Of a stretch of DNA of 64,000 bases, positions 17,153-25,904 are shown in pieces; position 1 is the stretch's first letter, and the number at the start of each line of letters is the position of its first letter. The DNA is from Planctomycetota bacterium (lineage in GTDB: Bacteria > Planctomycetota > Phycisphaerae > UBA1845 > PWPN01). A model generated the notes under the pieces. It had not been told where the DNA came from and searched no databases. It saw only the letters and a list, made by a program, of their open reading frames with translations. The translations under genes and the position numbers were made by a program. The stretch covers positions 1 to 64,000 of the forward strand of contig JAKPHF010000075.1 of assembly GCA_029550525.1 (NCBI GenBank), read 5' to 3'.

Positions 17153-18358
17153 ATGAGCGGGGCGCAACCGGTGGTTGATTTCATGCGGCGCAGCGGGTGG
17201 CAGTTCGTTGCGCGAGGCAGGCCGATCCGGTTTGCCGGCACGAACTGCTATTGCCAGATGATTCATCGCCGCACGGGCCACACGGGAGCGGACGACGTGC
17301 TCGATGCCATGGCGGCTCGCGGCATGAATTTGCTTCGCACGTGGGCGTTTCAGGACTGCGCGGAACGGCCGGGGGACTGCCTGCTCGGCGCGCCGGCCGA
17401 GAGACTGCCCGCCGGCAAGGAGCCGGTGGACTATGTGTGCGAGGAGACACTGGTCGCGCTGGATCGAACGATCGCGGCCGCCGCCGCTCGCGGCATCTAC
17501 GTCGTGCTCACGCTGGTGAATAACTGGGACGATTTCGGCGGGATGAACCGCTGGACGCTCTGGCGATTTGGCCGCGGCGATCACGACGCCTTCTTCACCG
17601 ATCCGACGATCCGTTGTTGGTACAAGTCGCTGGCGAACCTGTTGGTCGGGCGGGTGAACACGGTGACCGGCCGGGCCTACCGCGACGAGCCGGCGATCCT
17701 GACCTGGCAGTTGGCCAACGAGGCCCGGCTGGCCCGCGGTGGGGCGGACGGTACGGCGATCGACGCGTGGATCGCCGAGATGGCCGAGCACATAAAGGGC
17801 ATCGATCCCAACCACATGGTGAGCACGGGCATCGAAGGGTTCTATGGCGGCTCGCACGCGGATCGCAACCCCGACGGCTGGATGGGCCGCTGCGGCACGG
17901 ACTTCATCGACAACCACCGGCACGATGCGATCGACTTTGCGACCTGCCACGTCTGGCCGCAGAACTGGGGCTGGGATCCTATCGGCCGGCCGGCGGCAGC
18001 CATGCAGAAAGCATCGCGGTTCGTTCTGTGTCGTATATATGACGCTCAGGACGCGTTGGGCAAGCCGTTGCTCCTCGAGGAGTTCGGCATCCCTCGCGAC
18101 AACGCAGGCCGAGGTCCCGGCGGACCGACCACCATCCGCGATCGCTTCTTCGCCGAGGCGTTCCTGGGGCCGGGCGAAGATTCGGCGCGGAACGATGGTG
18201 CGTTCGGCGGCTCGGCTGTGTGGAGCATCTTCGACGATGCCACGGCCGACTGGGATGATGGGAACGGCATCTTTCTGCCGCAGGATGCGAGCACCGACGC
18301 GTTGCTGACCGCCCACGCTCGCCGGATGACGCAGGGGTCGGCGCCACCGGTGGCGTGA
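17153..18358 (+). CDS. GH5-like (mannanase-type) glycoside hydrolase
   Basis: The 401-residue product resembles clan GH-A endo-beta-mannanases (COG3934). It has an early RFAGTNCYCQMIHRR strand, the acid/base Glu190 in ILTWQLANEARLA, a conserved FATCHVWPQNWG segment and the nucleophile Glu in KPLLLEEFGIP (309-310). Such enzymes cleave mannan or related beta-linked polysaccharides by a retaining mechanism. No signal peptide is apparent from the chosen start, which is unusual for a polysaccharide hydrolase and may mean an intracellular substrate. The ATG at 17153 follows GGAGG with 7-base spacing; extending upstream would translate the heptamer arrays. Confidence 0.85.
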   Translation: MSGAQPVVDFMRRSGWQFVARGRPIRFAGTNCYCQMIHRRTGHTGADDVLDAMAARGMNLLRTWAFQDCAERPGDCLLGAPAERLPAGKEPVDYVCEETLVALDRTIAAAAARGIYVVLTLVNNWDDFGGMNRWTLWRFGRGDHDAFFTDPTIRCWYKSLANLLVGRVNTVTGRAYRDEPAILTWQLANEARLARGGADGTAIDAWIAEMAEHIKGIDPNHMVSTGIEGFYGGSHADRNPDGWMGRCGTDFIDNHRHDAIDFATCHVWPQNWGWDPIGRPAAAMQKASRFVLCRIYDAQDALGKPLLLEEFGIPRDNAGRGPGGPTTIRDRFFAEAFLGPGEDSARNDGAFGGSAVWSIFDDATADWDDGNGIFLPQDASTDALLTAHARRMTQGSAPPVA

Positions 18359-18421
18359 CGGCGGAAACGCGAACCCCGACGCGGCGAATGGGCGAGGCGG
18401 CGACGCGGCGATGACGGGCGG
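18359..18421. repeat. GACGCGGCGA-type spacer repeat
   Basis: Directly after the glycosidase stop codon, GACGCGGCGA-like units recur (CCCGACGCGGCGAATGG, GGCGACGCGGCGATGACG). The same words follow the stop codons at 34975 and 37168. Confidence 0.6.
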
Positions 18422-18488
18422 ATTTCACCCAAGCTTGAGGCAGGTCCTATAACAGCCGCCCCTTCGGATCGGAAGCCGACCGTGGCCG

Positions 18489-18955
18489 CTATGGGTGGAC
18501 GGAGAAGCGGTCGGCGAGATAGAGCTCGCCGTCAATGCCTCGCAGCTTGTGCATGAGGATGAGCTTGCCGCGCCCCTCGTCCACGGTGAGCAGCGGTTCG
18601 AGTGGCCCGCCGACGTTCATAATGGCCGTCGATCGCGCGTCACGCGTATCCCACTGCCGGCGCGAATTCCCGGCGCTGAACGTGGTCCCGCCGTTGCCCT
18701 GCAGCGTGACCGATTCCCAGCGGTACTCCCCTTCGGGTAGCAGGACCACCGATTCGGGGGATTCGAGTAGGATCTTCCCGTGGTTCCGGCGATCGAGCAC
18801 GAGACGCTTGATGCCCTTGCCAGTGAGGTGCAATTCGCCCTGGGAGGCCGCGGCATTCCCTCGCGCGGACGGCAATGCCGGGCCGCCTGCCCGAACGAGA
18901 CGCTGGCGGAGAGGAGCACGAAGCCAACGGGAAGGATTCGGGCCGCGATGACATT
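18489..18955 (-). pseudogene. Possible secreted protein gene, frameshifted
   Basis: On the minus strand a 128-codon frame (18489-18875) reads QGELHLTGKGIKRLVLDRRN and later EGEYRWESVTLQGN, which looks like a beta-rich periplasmic protein. Immediately upstream a different frame encodes a good signal peptide (ARILPVGFVLLSASVSFGQA). Joining them needs a one-base shift near 18890, and no ATG is in frame with the signal. This suggests a damaged gene or a sequence error. No family is recognised. Confidence 0.4.
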
Positions 18956-19013
18956 GGCCGAAATGGGTATACTGGCAATTCTGATCTCTCGGGGCGGGGC
19001 GTCAAGAATAGGC

Positions 19014-19178
19014 TTGAGTCCTGAGACTTGAGGGATGAGGGGCGTGCGTTCGGCGATCAGCTGGCAGCTGTCGGCTGTCAGCAAACAGGGACGGGACAAC
19101 GAGTTTCGGATGGTATCGGGCGGGGGCAGAATTCCGCCTTCGGGTGGCTCATAGCTCAAAGCTCAGAGCTCACAGCTA
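19014..19178. repeat. Three heptamer arrays before guaB
   Basis: Block one (19014-19041) has TTGAGTC, CTGAGAC, TTGAGGG, ATGAGGG. Block two (19057-19082) has TCAGCTG, GCAGCTG, TCGGCTG, TCAGC. Block three (19147-19178) has GCTCATA, GCTCAAA, GCTCAGA, GCTCACA, the reverse orientation of the TGAGCTN family. Confidence 0.85.
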
Positions 19179-19223
19179 TTTCAGGGGCTTGACAGCGGCG
19201 GCGCGGGACGGGTATATAGGTCT

Positions 19224-20750
19224 ATGGCCACGGAAACCCCCACATTTACGTCGATTCCCAACCCCAAGGAAGTGTTTGCCAACAAGATCGTGAGCGAAGG
19301 CATCACGTTTGACGACGTGCTGCTGTTGCCCGCGCGGTCGTCGGTCGTGCCGCGGGTCGCGGACGTGAGTACGCGACTCACGCGGAACATCCAGATCAAC
19401 ATCCCGCTGTTGTCGGCCCCCATGGACACGGTGACGGAGTCGGCCCTGGCCATCGCGCTGGCCCAGGAAGGCGGCATCGGGATCATCCACAAGAATCTGT
19501 CGATCGAGGCCCAGACGCGGGAGGTGTACAAGGTCAAGCGGTCGGAATCCGGCGTGATCCTCGACCCGATCACGCTGCGGCCGTCGGATCCGGTCAGCCG
19601 GGCCCGCGAGGTGATGGGGCTGCACAACGTCTCGGGCGTGCCCATCACGGTCGAGGGCAACAAGGTGGTCGGCATCCTGACGCGGCGGGATCTGAAGTTC
19701 CTGCCCGCCGACGACACCCGCCGTATCGAGCAGGTGATGACCAAGACCAACCTGGTGACGGCCCCGCCCGACACGACGCTGGAAGAGGCCGAAAAGATCC
19801 TCCACCGGCACAAGGTCGAAAAGCTGCTGCTGGTGGACGCGGATGGGCGGCTCGCGGGTCTGATCACGATTCGCGACATCGAGCGCAGCCGCACGTACCC
19901 GACGAGTTGCAAAGACGCCCGCGGGCGCCTGCGGGTCGGGGCGGCGGTGAGCGTGCACGACTACGAGCGGGTGGAGGCGCTGATCGCCAACGACGTGGAC
20001 GTGATCGTTGTCGATTCCGCGCACGGTCACAGCGAGAACGTGCTGGAGACGGTGCGAAACATCCGCAAGAAGTACAACATCGACCTCATTGCGGGCAACG
20101 TGGCCACGGCGGCGGGGGCGGCCGACCTCATCGACGCGGGCGTGGACGGCGTGAAAGTCGGCATCGGGCCGGGCTCCATCTGCACGACGCGGGTGGTCTC
20201 GGGCGTGGGGGTGCCGCAGATCACCGCGATCCTGGACACGGTTCCGGTGGCCGAGGCGGCAGGCGTGCCGGTCATCGCCGACGGCGGGATCCGCTTCTCG
20301 GGCGATATCACCAAGGCCATTGCCGCCGGTGCCAGTTCGGTTATGATGGGCTCGCTGTTTGCCGGCCTGGACGAATCGCCCGGTCAACTGGTGATCTGGA
20401 AAGGGCGTCGGTTCAAAGAATACCGGGGAATGGGCTCGCTCGGGGCCATGGTCAAGGGCAGCGCCGAGCGGTACGGTCAATCGAGCCAGACTGAGCAGGA
20501 CAAGCTCGTGCCCGAAGGCGTGGAGGGCCGAGTGCCCTATCGCGGGCCGCTGTCCGAGTTCGTGTATCAGCTGATCGGCGGCTTGCGGGCCGGGATGGGG
20601 TACTGCGGGACGCGGACGATCCAGGAACTGCGGCAGTACGGTCGATTTGTGCGGATTTCTTCGGCGAGCGTGGTGGAGAACCACCCGCACAACATCGTGA
20701 TTGTCCGCGAAGCCCCGAACTACGCCGGTGATTCCCACATGGAGCAGTAG
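19224..20750 (+). CDS. guaB: Inosine-5'-monophosphate dehydrogenase
   Basis: The 508-residue enzyme oxidises IMP to XMP with NAD+, the committed step of GMP synthesis. A (beta/alpha)8 barrel starting [13 protein letters not shown] is split by two CBS domains at about residues 110-225 ([40 protein letters not shown]). The catalytic loop is [20 protein letters not shown] with Cys320. [10 protein letters not shown] and the flap [11 protein letters not shown] follow, and the Arg-Tyr pair (SAERYGQ) is present. The usual C-terminal region is present, so the gene is intact. The lipoprotein gene begins one base after its stop. Confidence 0.98.
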   Translation: MATETPTFTSIPNPKEVFANKIVSEGITFDDVLLLPARSSVVPRVADVSTRLTRNIQINIPLLSAPMDTVTESALAIALAQEGGIGIIHKNLSIEAQTREVYKVKRSESGVILDPITLRPSDPVSRAREVMGLHNVSGVPITVEGNKVVGILTRRDLKFLPADDTRRIEQVMTKTNLVTAPPDTTLEEAEKILHRHKVEKLLLVDADGRLAGLITIRDIERSRTYPTSCKDARGRLRVGAAVSVHDYERVEALIANDVDVIVVDSAHGHSENVLETVRNIRKKYNIDLIAGNVATAAGAADLIDAGVDGVKVGIGPGSICTTRVVSGVGVPQITAILDTVPVAEAAGVPVIADGGIRFSGDITKAIAAGASSVMMGSLFAGLDESPGQLVIWKGRRFKEYRGMGSLGAMVKGSAERYGQSSQTEQDKLVPEGVEGRVPYRGPLSEFVYQLIGGLRAGMGYCGTRTIQELRQYGRFVRISSASVVENHPHNIVIVREAPNYAGDSHMEQ

Positions 20751-20751
20751 G

Positions 20752-21348
20752 ATGGAGCGGCTGCGTCGTTCAAATCTCGCCGGGGGCGCAGGGAGGCTGA
20801 TGCCCGGTGTGGTCCTGTCGGCTTGGGTGCTGTCGGGGCTGCTACTGGCCGGCTGCAACGAGCCGCCGGCAGTGAACCCGTGGCGAGACGATTCCATCCC
20901 ATCGAGCGCTTATGGAACGTCGAGCAGCGACATCGTGCTGGCGGCGCAGAAGGAGCCGGTCGTTCGTGTGCGAGAGGTGCCGCCCACGCCGGGGCCGGTG
21001 GTGAATGCCCAGGTCCCGCACTATCCGCTGTGGTGGGAAGATCCTTTTGAAGACCAGGGCGACGGCAACGATGAGTTCGCCTGGACTTGGCAGGATTATT
21101 TCACCATGCCCTATGGCTTCGCCCGTTTCGCCCTCAATACCGTGGCGGTGCCGGTCAGTGCGGTGGTGACGCCGCCGTGGGTTTCGATGGTCAGCGACGG
21201 GTGCGTGGAGGGTGTCCACGACGCCCAGCGAGGCATTTCGCCCGATCCCGTGGCCGGCCCGGAGGATTTCGTGCAAGGGCCGGGAGAGGTCGCCGAGCCG
21301 CCGCTTCAGCCTGTGCCGCCTGCGGAACTGCCGGCCGAACCAGGATGA
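20752..21348 (+). CDS. Predicted lipoprotein of unknown function
   Basis: The 198-residue product has a signal peptide ending in the lipobox SGLLLAGC, with the lipidated Cys at residue 35. The mature part is proline- and acid-rich and includes a WWEDPFEDQGD segment and an aromatic region (WTWQDYFTMPYGFARFALNT). A Pro/Glu-rich tail closes it. No family is recognised. The ATG begins one base after the guaB stop, so the two genes probably share a transcript, although a functional link is not obvious. It is likely anchored to a membrane and exposed to the periplasm. Confidence 0.7.
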   Translation: MERLRRSNLAGGAGRLMPGVVLSAWVLSGLLLAGCNEPPAVNPWRDDSIPSSAYGTSSSDIVLAAQKEPVVRVREVPPTPGPVVNAQVPHYPLWWEDPFEDQGDGNDEFAWTWQDYFTMPYGFARFALNTVAVPVSAVVTPPWVSMVSDGCVEGVHDAQRGISPDPVAGPEDFVQGPGEVAEPPLQPVPPAELPAEPG

Positions 21349-21392
21349 AAAGAGCCCGGAGAGCCGCCGGAAATCGCGTAATTTGTGTTCGT

Positions 21393-21422
21393 TTGACCCT
21401 TTGCCCGCCGAATTCGTATAAT
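21393..21422 (+). promoter_or_regulatory. Promoter of tatA
   Basis: TTGACC (21393-21398) and a perfect TATAAT (21417-21422), 18 bases apart, lie 100 bases before the tatA start. It is the best sigma-70-like promoter in the window. Confidence 0.7.
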
Positions 21423-21521
21423 AACGGGCTACGGCATCTGCCGTTTGAAGTCGAGCTGCGCTAGCCTGGATTCGAGTACGAGTCGAGGTTGAACCGGCTG
21501 ACCCTCCGAGGAGTAATCAGA

Positions 21522-21797
21522 ATGAGTTTGCCAATTCACAGTCTCGCCTTCTCTCTGCCGGGCGGTGCGGAATGGGTCATCATCGCCATCATCGGCCTGC
21601 TCTTGTTCGGCAAGCGCCTGCCCGAGGTGGGCAAGTCGTTGGGCCAGAGCATCGTGGAATTCAAGAAGGGGCTGCAGGGCGTCGAGCGCGACATCAACAA
21701 CGCGGTCGAGGCCGATCAGAAAGAGATGTTGCCTCCGCCGCAGGCTCACAGCGCCGATACCGGCAGTTCGGTCTCGCAGAACAACAAGGTGTCCTGA
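21522..21797 (+). CDS. tatA: Twin-arginine translocase subunit TatA/TatE
   Basis: The 91-residue protein has the TatA layout. A short periplasmic N-terminus precedes one membrane helix (WVIIAIIGLLLFG), then the invariant FGxxxLPEVGKSLG hinge, an amphipathic helix (SIVEFKKGLQGVERDINNAV) and a polar tail. TatA multimers form the pore that exports folded twin-arginine proteins. GAGGAG lies 7 bases before the ATG at 21522. The gene is alone; tatC is not in the window. A strong promoter precedes it and a hairpin follows. Confidence 0.93.
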   Translation: MSLPIHSLAFSLPGGAEWVIIAIIGLLLFGKRLPEVGKSLGQSIVEFKKGLQGVERDINNAVEADQKEMLPPPQAHSADTGSSVSQNNKVS

Positions 21798-21830
21798 GGC
21801 CGGTCGTTCGGTTTCAGCGAGTCTTTTGTG

Positions 21831-21878
21831 AACGGCAGGTGGTCCGCCGTCGATGAAGACCGTGAGCCACCTGCCGTT
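21831..21878. terminator. Convergent terminator hairpin between tatA and the phage-like operon
   Basis: AACGGCAGGTGG (21831-21842) and CCACCTGCCGTT (21867-21878) form a perfect 12-bp stem with a 24-base loop between convergent genes. Confidence 0.6.
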
Positions 21879-21952
21879 GTGCTGCGCGTTTCGGTCCGAC
21901 CTCTCCCATCTCTCGCCCCGATGTCTTCAGCGGCTTTGCCGAACAGGGCAGG

Positions 21953-22270
21953 TTAGACTTCCAAGGCCTTGTCCTCGACGCAATGGTCGGCGATCTCGAC
22001 GCCGGCCGACGTCAGGCGGAACCAGCGCTTGCGGTAGGGGGTGATCCGCGCGTCGGCTTCACTGTCGGCGATGATGCGCTGGACGTACCCCTTCTCGCAG
22101 AGGTAGGCCAGGTCTTTCTTGAGCTGGTCCCACTCCAGCTGGGGGAAGATGGCCAACAGTGAGCGCAGGATTTGGTCGCCCTGTAGAGCCGCGGGATAGA
22201 GCATCTTGAGGGCGACCAGGACTTCGTTGCGCACGCGCTTGATCTGTCGGGCGGTGAATGGGGCGTTCAT
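21953..22270 (-). CDS. Mu gp26-like (VpaChn25_0724-type) winged-helix phage protein
   Basis: The 105-residue protein reads as a small winged helix: RSLLAIFPQLEWDQLKKDLA (helices), YLCEKGYVQRI (recognition helix and strand), then WFRLTSAGVEIADH (wing). This layout matches a family found immediately upstream of the small-terminase gene in Mu-like prophages, where its role is unknown. It is the last gene of the minus-strand phage-like operon. In Mu the next genes would be gp27-gp28 (terminase), but here the operon stops at a hairpin and tatA. Family assignment is from remembered pattern. Confidence 0.5.
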   Translation of the reverse strand: MNAPFTARQIKRVRNEVLVALKMLYPAALQGDQILRSLLAIFPQLEWDQLKKDLAYLCEKGYVQRIIADSEADARITPYRKRWFRLTSAGVEIADHCVEDKALEV

Positions 22271-22288
22271 GGCAGGGCTCCGCGAGAG

Positions 22289-22348
22289 TGACGAATGACG
22301 AAATCAGAATGACGAAAGAAGCCAGAATGACGAAATCCGAATGACGAA
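22289..22348. repeat. Heptamer array, TTCGTCA / TGACGAA family
   Basis: Five TGACGAA units, with intervening CAGA, AGAAGCCAGA and ATCCGA-type units, give a mostly 7-base rhythm between two phage-like genes. It is a different word from the AGCT arrays but has the same period. Confidence 0.75.
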
Positions 22349-22370
22349 TGGCCATTCGGCGTAACCGGCG

Positions 22371-22784
22371 TCAGGCTGGGGCATCACATCGATCATCTCG
22401 CGCGGCGCGGACGGCGGCGATACGGCCGGCGAGCTCGAGGATGGACGCGGTCATGCGGCCCAGCTCGGCGGCGATGTTCTGGCCGGTCTCCAGCTCGCTC
22501 TGGATGCGGATCACCATCTGCGTGAGCCGTTCGAGATTCTGTCGGGCGAGCATGGACTCGCGGACCCATTCTTCCTTGGTGGCGAACTCACGGTCGAGGT
22601 CGGCCGTCGAACGCAGCAGGTCACGGATGGAGATCTCGATCTGCTCGATGCGATGCGAGACGCCGGCCAGTGAATGGGTCTGGTGCTCGCGAATGGCCCG
22701 CAGGTAGAGCGTGATCATGACCAGCGGCACGCCGACCAGCGGCGAGAGCGCGCCCACGATGACTCCGATCTGTTCCCAGTTCAT
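22371..22784 (-). CDS. DUF2730-like (Mu gp25-type) membrane coiled-coil protein
   Basis: From the ATG at 22784 the product is 137 residues: an N-terminal membrane helix (IGVIVGALSPLVGVPLVMIT) followed by coiled coil (IEQIEISIRDLLRSTADLDR and LERLTQMVIRIQSELETGQN). Mu-like phages carry a DUF2730 protein of this layout just before gp26, the same order as here. No biochemical function is known for the family. A longer frame upstream lacks a good ribosome site. Sequence identity with DUF2730 could not be tested. Confidence 0.45.
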   Translation of the reverse strand: MNWEQIGVIVGALSPLVGVPLVMITLYLRAIREHQTHSLAGVSHRIEQIEISIRDLLRSTADLDREFATKEEWVRESMLARQNLERLTQMVIRIQSELETGQNIAAELGRMTASILELAGRIAAVRAARDDRCDAPA

Positions 22785-22838
22785 GGCAACGTCCCGAGTG
22801 AGGCGTGGAAGCAACGAAACGCCGGCTTTGCGGTTTTG

Positions 22839-23108
22839 TCACGGTATCAGCCGGACCACGATCTCGTTGATGAGCCGCAAGAGCCGATTGGCGGTGTCCA
22901 CGCGAATGAGCCCGTCGGTGAGGGCTTGGCGAAAGGCCTCAACGGCGGGGGCGTCGGCCAGCGAGACTGCCGCGGTGCGGCGCGGCTCGTCGTTGAGGAC
23001 GGCAGAGATCGCGTCGTTGCGCTGCGTCTCGAGCGATCGCGCGCCCAACCGGCTCTCCAGCGTCGTCAACAACTCGTCAAGTATCTGCGTACTGGATTGG
23101 TCACTCAT
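22839..23108 (-). CDS. Small hypothetical protein in the phage-like operon
   Basis: The 89-residue acidic, helical protein contains LDELLTTLESRLGARSLETQ and FRQALTDGLIRVDTANRLLR. Its ATG overlaps the stop of the lipoprotein gene (ATGA), so the two are probably translationally coupled. It is not recognised as a family member. Position between a lipoprotein and the DUF2730-like gene suggests a phage origin. Confidence 0.6.
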   Translation of the reverse strand: MSDQSSTQILDELLTTLESRLGARSLETQRNDAISAVLNDEPRRTAAVSLADAPAVEAFRQALTDGLIRVDTANRLLRLINEIVVRLIP

Positions 23109-23599
23109 TGTGTGTCACCTCTCGGTCGATTCGCCACGACAGCGGAACCGGCTTGAGCCCGCCGCTGGTTTTCGATCCACCGGTCGATGTAGCGCCGCAC
23201 TTCGTCGCGCAGGCTCAGGCTTTCGAGGGCGAGCTTCTGCAATCCGCCCGCGACTTCACGAAGGACCGCGACGTTGCCCATGGCCGCCGATCGCCGCTGC
23301 CATGCGGTCTGGCGGTCGTCGCGGATTCTTCGCAGCGCGGCCTGAAACTCCTTGACGTCGGCCTGCAGTGCATCGGGATCGTTTCCGGCTGCCTGCACGC
23401 GGGCGACGAACGCGGCCACCGTCGCGTCCTCGCGTGTGTCGTCACAGCGTGTGACGTCGCGGTGGTACTCGTCGACGATCTGCTGCATCTGGTCGGCCAC
23501 GGCGGACAGTGCGTCGCTGGCGGCCAACTCCACGCCGGCATCACCGCCGCAACCGTACATGCAAGCCAGGAATGTCGTTACGAAGAGAAGGCGCGACAT
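23105..23599 (-). CDS. Putative phage lipoprotein (Rz1-like position)
   Basis: From the ATG at 23599 (GAGGG upstream) the 164-residue product has a short signal sequence MSRLLFVTTFLACMYGCGG that could be lipid-modified at Cys17, although MYGC is a weak lipobox. The rest is helical and charged (QMQQIVDEYHRDVTRCDDTR; RRYIDRWIENQRRAQ). It follows a small holin-like membrane protein in the operon, the usual position of a spanin. A spanin role is only a positional guess. Confidence 0.5.
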   Translation of the reverse strand: MSRLLFVTTFLACMYGCGGDAGVELAASDALSAVADQMQQIVDEYHRDVTRCDDTREDATVAAFVARVQAAGNDPDALQADVKEFQAALRRIRDDRQTAWQRRSAAMGNVAVLREVAGGLQKLALESLSLRDEVRRYIDRWIENQRRAQAGSAVVANRPRGDTQ

Positions 23600-23641
23600 G
23601 GTTTGCCCTCGTGCTGAAGAGTCAGAGGCGGACAAGTACTG

Positions 23642-23878
23642 TCACTTATTTGGCGCTACGCTCGTGCGTTGGATGCTCACGGGCGTGCGAGCCTGGCCGG
23701 CGTCCTCGTGGGCGATGCCCAGAATGACGGCGGCACCGACGCCCAGGATCGTAAAGACCATCTCTTCGCTCACGCCCAGGCCATACTGGCCGGCGTAGGC
23801 TGCCAGGACGGTCGCCAGCGCGACGCGCACTTTCCTCGAGGCGAGCGGAGCGATGATTCGACGCAGGATGGCGTTCAT
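23642..23878 (-). CDS. Small holin-like membrane protein
   Basis: The 78-residue product starts MNAILRRIIAPLASRKVRVA and has two hydrophobic segments (VALATVLAAYAGQYGLGV and MVFTILGVGAAVILGIAHED). GGGGGAA lies just before the ATG at 23878. Small two-helix proteins with the ILGIAxED ending occur in phage lysis or head modules. It is a holin candidate because of size and topology; there is no endolysin in the window. Confidence 0.45.
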   Translation of the reverse strand: MNAILRRIIAPLASRKVRVALATVLAAYAGQYGLGVSEEMVFTILGVGAAVILGIAHEDAGQARTPVSIQRTSVAPNK

Positions 23879-23949
23879 TGTATGTTCCCCCGGTTTGTTG
23901 GATTGTCGGAAATGCATCCCGGCCGCTCGCGCGGCTGCGGGGTTGCGGT

Positions 23950-25512
23950 TCAACGTTGCGACGCCCGCGCCCTGGCCGGGGCAGCCCCCCGCGCTGCCCC
24001 GGCGGCTGCGTCGCACCCCAATGGTTCGTGCGTCTGCATGCCCTTTTCGATCAGATCCCAACCGGCCTCATCAGCGGCCCAGAGGTAGTACACGGGCTCC
24101 GAGCCGATCAATTGACGGAACGTGCGAGCCAGATCGGCGGGCGTCTGGTGCGAAAGCTTCTCTTCAGAATTGCATGAGGTGGCGCGATACCAACTCAGCA
24201 CGCAACGGGCCACGATCCGCCGCACAGCCGGTCGGCGGCAAACTTGCGAGACGAAGTCCGTGCTCAGTGGATCGATGCCCGCGGCGCGAAGTTGAGCGAG
24301 CGATGCGTCGCGGATGGCCGGCGGCTCGCACACGCCGATCCGCCGCATGCCGGCCTTTTCGAAGATCGGGTTGATCGCGCCCATGGCCGCGAGGCATTCG
24401 ACGAATCGCGTGCCTACCAGCGGCAGCGTGCGGCGGACGAACCAGTGGCCGAGGCCGCAGCCGCGGATGTCGGGGTGGATGACCAGTCGCTTGAGCACGC
24501 GGAGTTCCTGATTGAGACGCCGGGCTTGCCGGCTGAACGCGTGGCGAGTCACGCGGTTGCGCAGCTTGAGCTCCAGAGCCGGATGCGCGTACACCACCAC
24601 GCCCAACGACGGTCCGTCGAGTCCTTCACGGCAGACGAAGACCTTGTCCACGAACCCGACCTGACCTCGCTGGCGATAGTGCATGGAAGAAAAGGCAGCG
24701 TAATCAGCCAGCGTTCCGCGCTGAATGCGCAGCTGACGTGCGAAGGAGATGGAGCGCGGCAACCGGGCAGCGGTTGGCGTTTCAACCTGCGGTGTGGGGC
24801 CGCCGAGACGCACGATCGTGTCGGGCGCGAGATCTTCTTCGAGGTCGTTCTGGCTGGTGGCCACGACGAGCGCGAGTCGTTCGCGGGTGACCAGCTTGCG
24901 CAAGTTGAACGCCAGCGCCTTGGCCAGCCGCCGGTGCAGAATGGCCGCGAACTCGTCGCAGAGCAGTGGGACCACGCGCTGATGCGGGCACTCATCGTCC
25001 GGACCAAGAAGGGCGGAGCTTGCTGTCGCCCAGCGGTCGCGACGATTTAGCGAGACGGCACGGGCCAGCCTCGCCCGGAACTGCTCGCCATCCGAGAGTT
25101 GGGAGAACCGGCGGATCCACAACATGGGTTCGCCCAATCCGCATGCGGTGAGGATGCCGAGAGCTTCGTCGATCGGGCGCGTGGGGGCGACGGCGTCAAC
25201 CACGGCCACGTCGCAGGGAAACTGGATGTTGTGCACGAGCCGGGCGGTGGTGTATCGACGAGCGATGGCAGACAGCAGGACGGACTTGCCGGCACCACTG
25301 GGGCCGGTGATCAGCGTGATGGTGCCGGGCCGGATCTTCAGTTGCAGGCCGGCGGCGATCACGCGGGCGGGCACGCTGAGCGGCACGCCGAATCGCAACC
25401 CGATCTCCACCAGACGCGGCGAGGCTGGGGCGGCTTCGGCCGGTATCGATGCATCCAGGCAAGTCACTCCCTGTGAATCCGCCCAGTCGGTCTGAGCCTC
25501 TCTGCTTGGCAT
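23950..25512 (-). CDS. ABC-type ATPase fused to a GNAT-like domain (COG2401 type)
   Basis: From the ATG at 25512 (GGAAGG upstream) the product is 520 residues. Residues about 45-240 form an ABC ATPase: Walker A GPSGAGKS (70-77), signature LSDGEQFRARLARAV (139-153), Walker B VPLLCDEFAA (181-190) and a switch VVATSQNDLEED. Residues about 260-410 look like an acetyltransferase fold, with the acetyl-CoA loop VIHPDIRGCGLGHWFV. About 110 basic, Ala-rich residues end it. This fusion matches COG2401, 'ABC ATPase fused to a predicted acetyltransferase', of unknown function. It has no membrane segments, so it is not a transporter. It heads a phage-like operon. Confidence 0.75.
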   Translation of the reverse strand: MPSREAQTDWADSQGVTCLDASIPAEAAPASPRLVEIGLRFGVPLSVPARVIAAGLQLKIRPGTITLITGPSGAGKSVLLSAIARRYTTARLVHNIQFPCDVAVVDAVAPTRPIDEALGILTACGLGEPMLWIRRFSQLSDGEQFRARLARAVSLNRRDRWATASSALLGPDDECPHQRVVPLLCDEFAAILHRRLAKALAFNLRKLVTRERLALVVATSQNDLEEDLAPDTIVRLGGPTPQVETPTAARLPRSISFARQLRIQRGTLADYAAFSSMHYRQRGQVGFVDKVFVCREGLDGPSLGVVVYAHPALELKLRNRVTRHAFSRQARRLNQELRVLKRLVIHPDIRGCGLGHWFVRRTLPLVGTRFVECLAAMGAINPIFEKAGMRRIGVCEPPAIRDASLAQLRAAGIDPLSTDFVSQVCRRPAVRRIVARCVLSWYRATSCNSEEKLSHQTPADLARTFRQLIGSEPVYYLWAADEAGWDLIEKGMQTHEPLGCDAAAGAARGAAPARARASQR

Positions 25513-25540
25513 TGGTTCCTTCCCCAGGTGACCGGCGGCT

Positions 25541-25564
25541 CTGGTCCCAGGTGAGCGGGACCAG
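25541..25564 (-). promoter_or_regulatory. Leader hairpin of the ATPase-GNAT operon
   Basis: CTGGTCCC (25541-25548) pairs perfectly with GGGACCAG (25557-25564) around an 8-base loop. It lies between the promoter candidate and the ATG at 25512 and would be present in the mRNA leader. Confidence 0.5.
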
Positions 25565-25598
25565 GACCCGCTCGGAGTGATACCGAACATCTGCCTAA

Positions 25599-25627
25599 CA
25601 TATACACCGTGCCGCCCAGGCTGGCAA
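25599..25627 (-). promoter_or_regulatory. Promoter of the ATPase-GNAT operon
   Basis: On the minus strand TTGCCA (25622-25627) and TATATG (25599-25604) are 17 bases apart, in a locally AT-rich patch of an otherwise GC-rich region. The predicted leader is about 80 bases. Confidence 0.55.
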
Positions 25628-25875
25628 GTAAAAAATCGCAATAAAGAGCCATATATATCCAAGATGCCGCCGAAGCAGGGCTTATGTGCTCGCACAATGG
25701 GGAACTGCCCGATTGTGGAATGGCCATCCAGGCAGGATGATCGGCGTGCCTGTGTCAAGTGGGTTGTGAGCGTTGAAACGGGGACGAATGTAAATATGTA
25801 AATAACGGCAAGTTCGGATTCGGCGCGCGGTTTCCCCCGTCACTTCACAGCGCGAGCTGACCCCAACAAAAACGG

Positions 25876-25904
25876 CTGACGAAGAAACGACAGCGTGTTA
25901 CAAT
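25876..25904 (+). promoter_or_regulatory. Possible promoter of the histidine kinase gene
   Basis: CTGACG (25876-25881) and TACAAT (25899-25904) are 17 bases apart. The -10 touches the first ATG at 25903, so the true start codon would be the ATG at 25915 or later and the mRNA nearly leaderless. Confidence 0.35.

Noticed and set aside
25513..25758. N-terminal extension of the ATPase-GNAT gene
   Set aside because: The extension would cover the promoter and leader hairpin and is not ATPase-like, while the ATG at 25512 has a good ribosome site.
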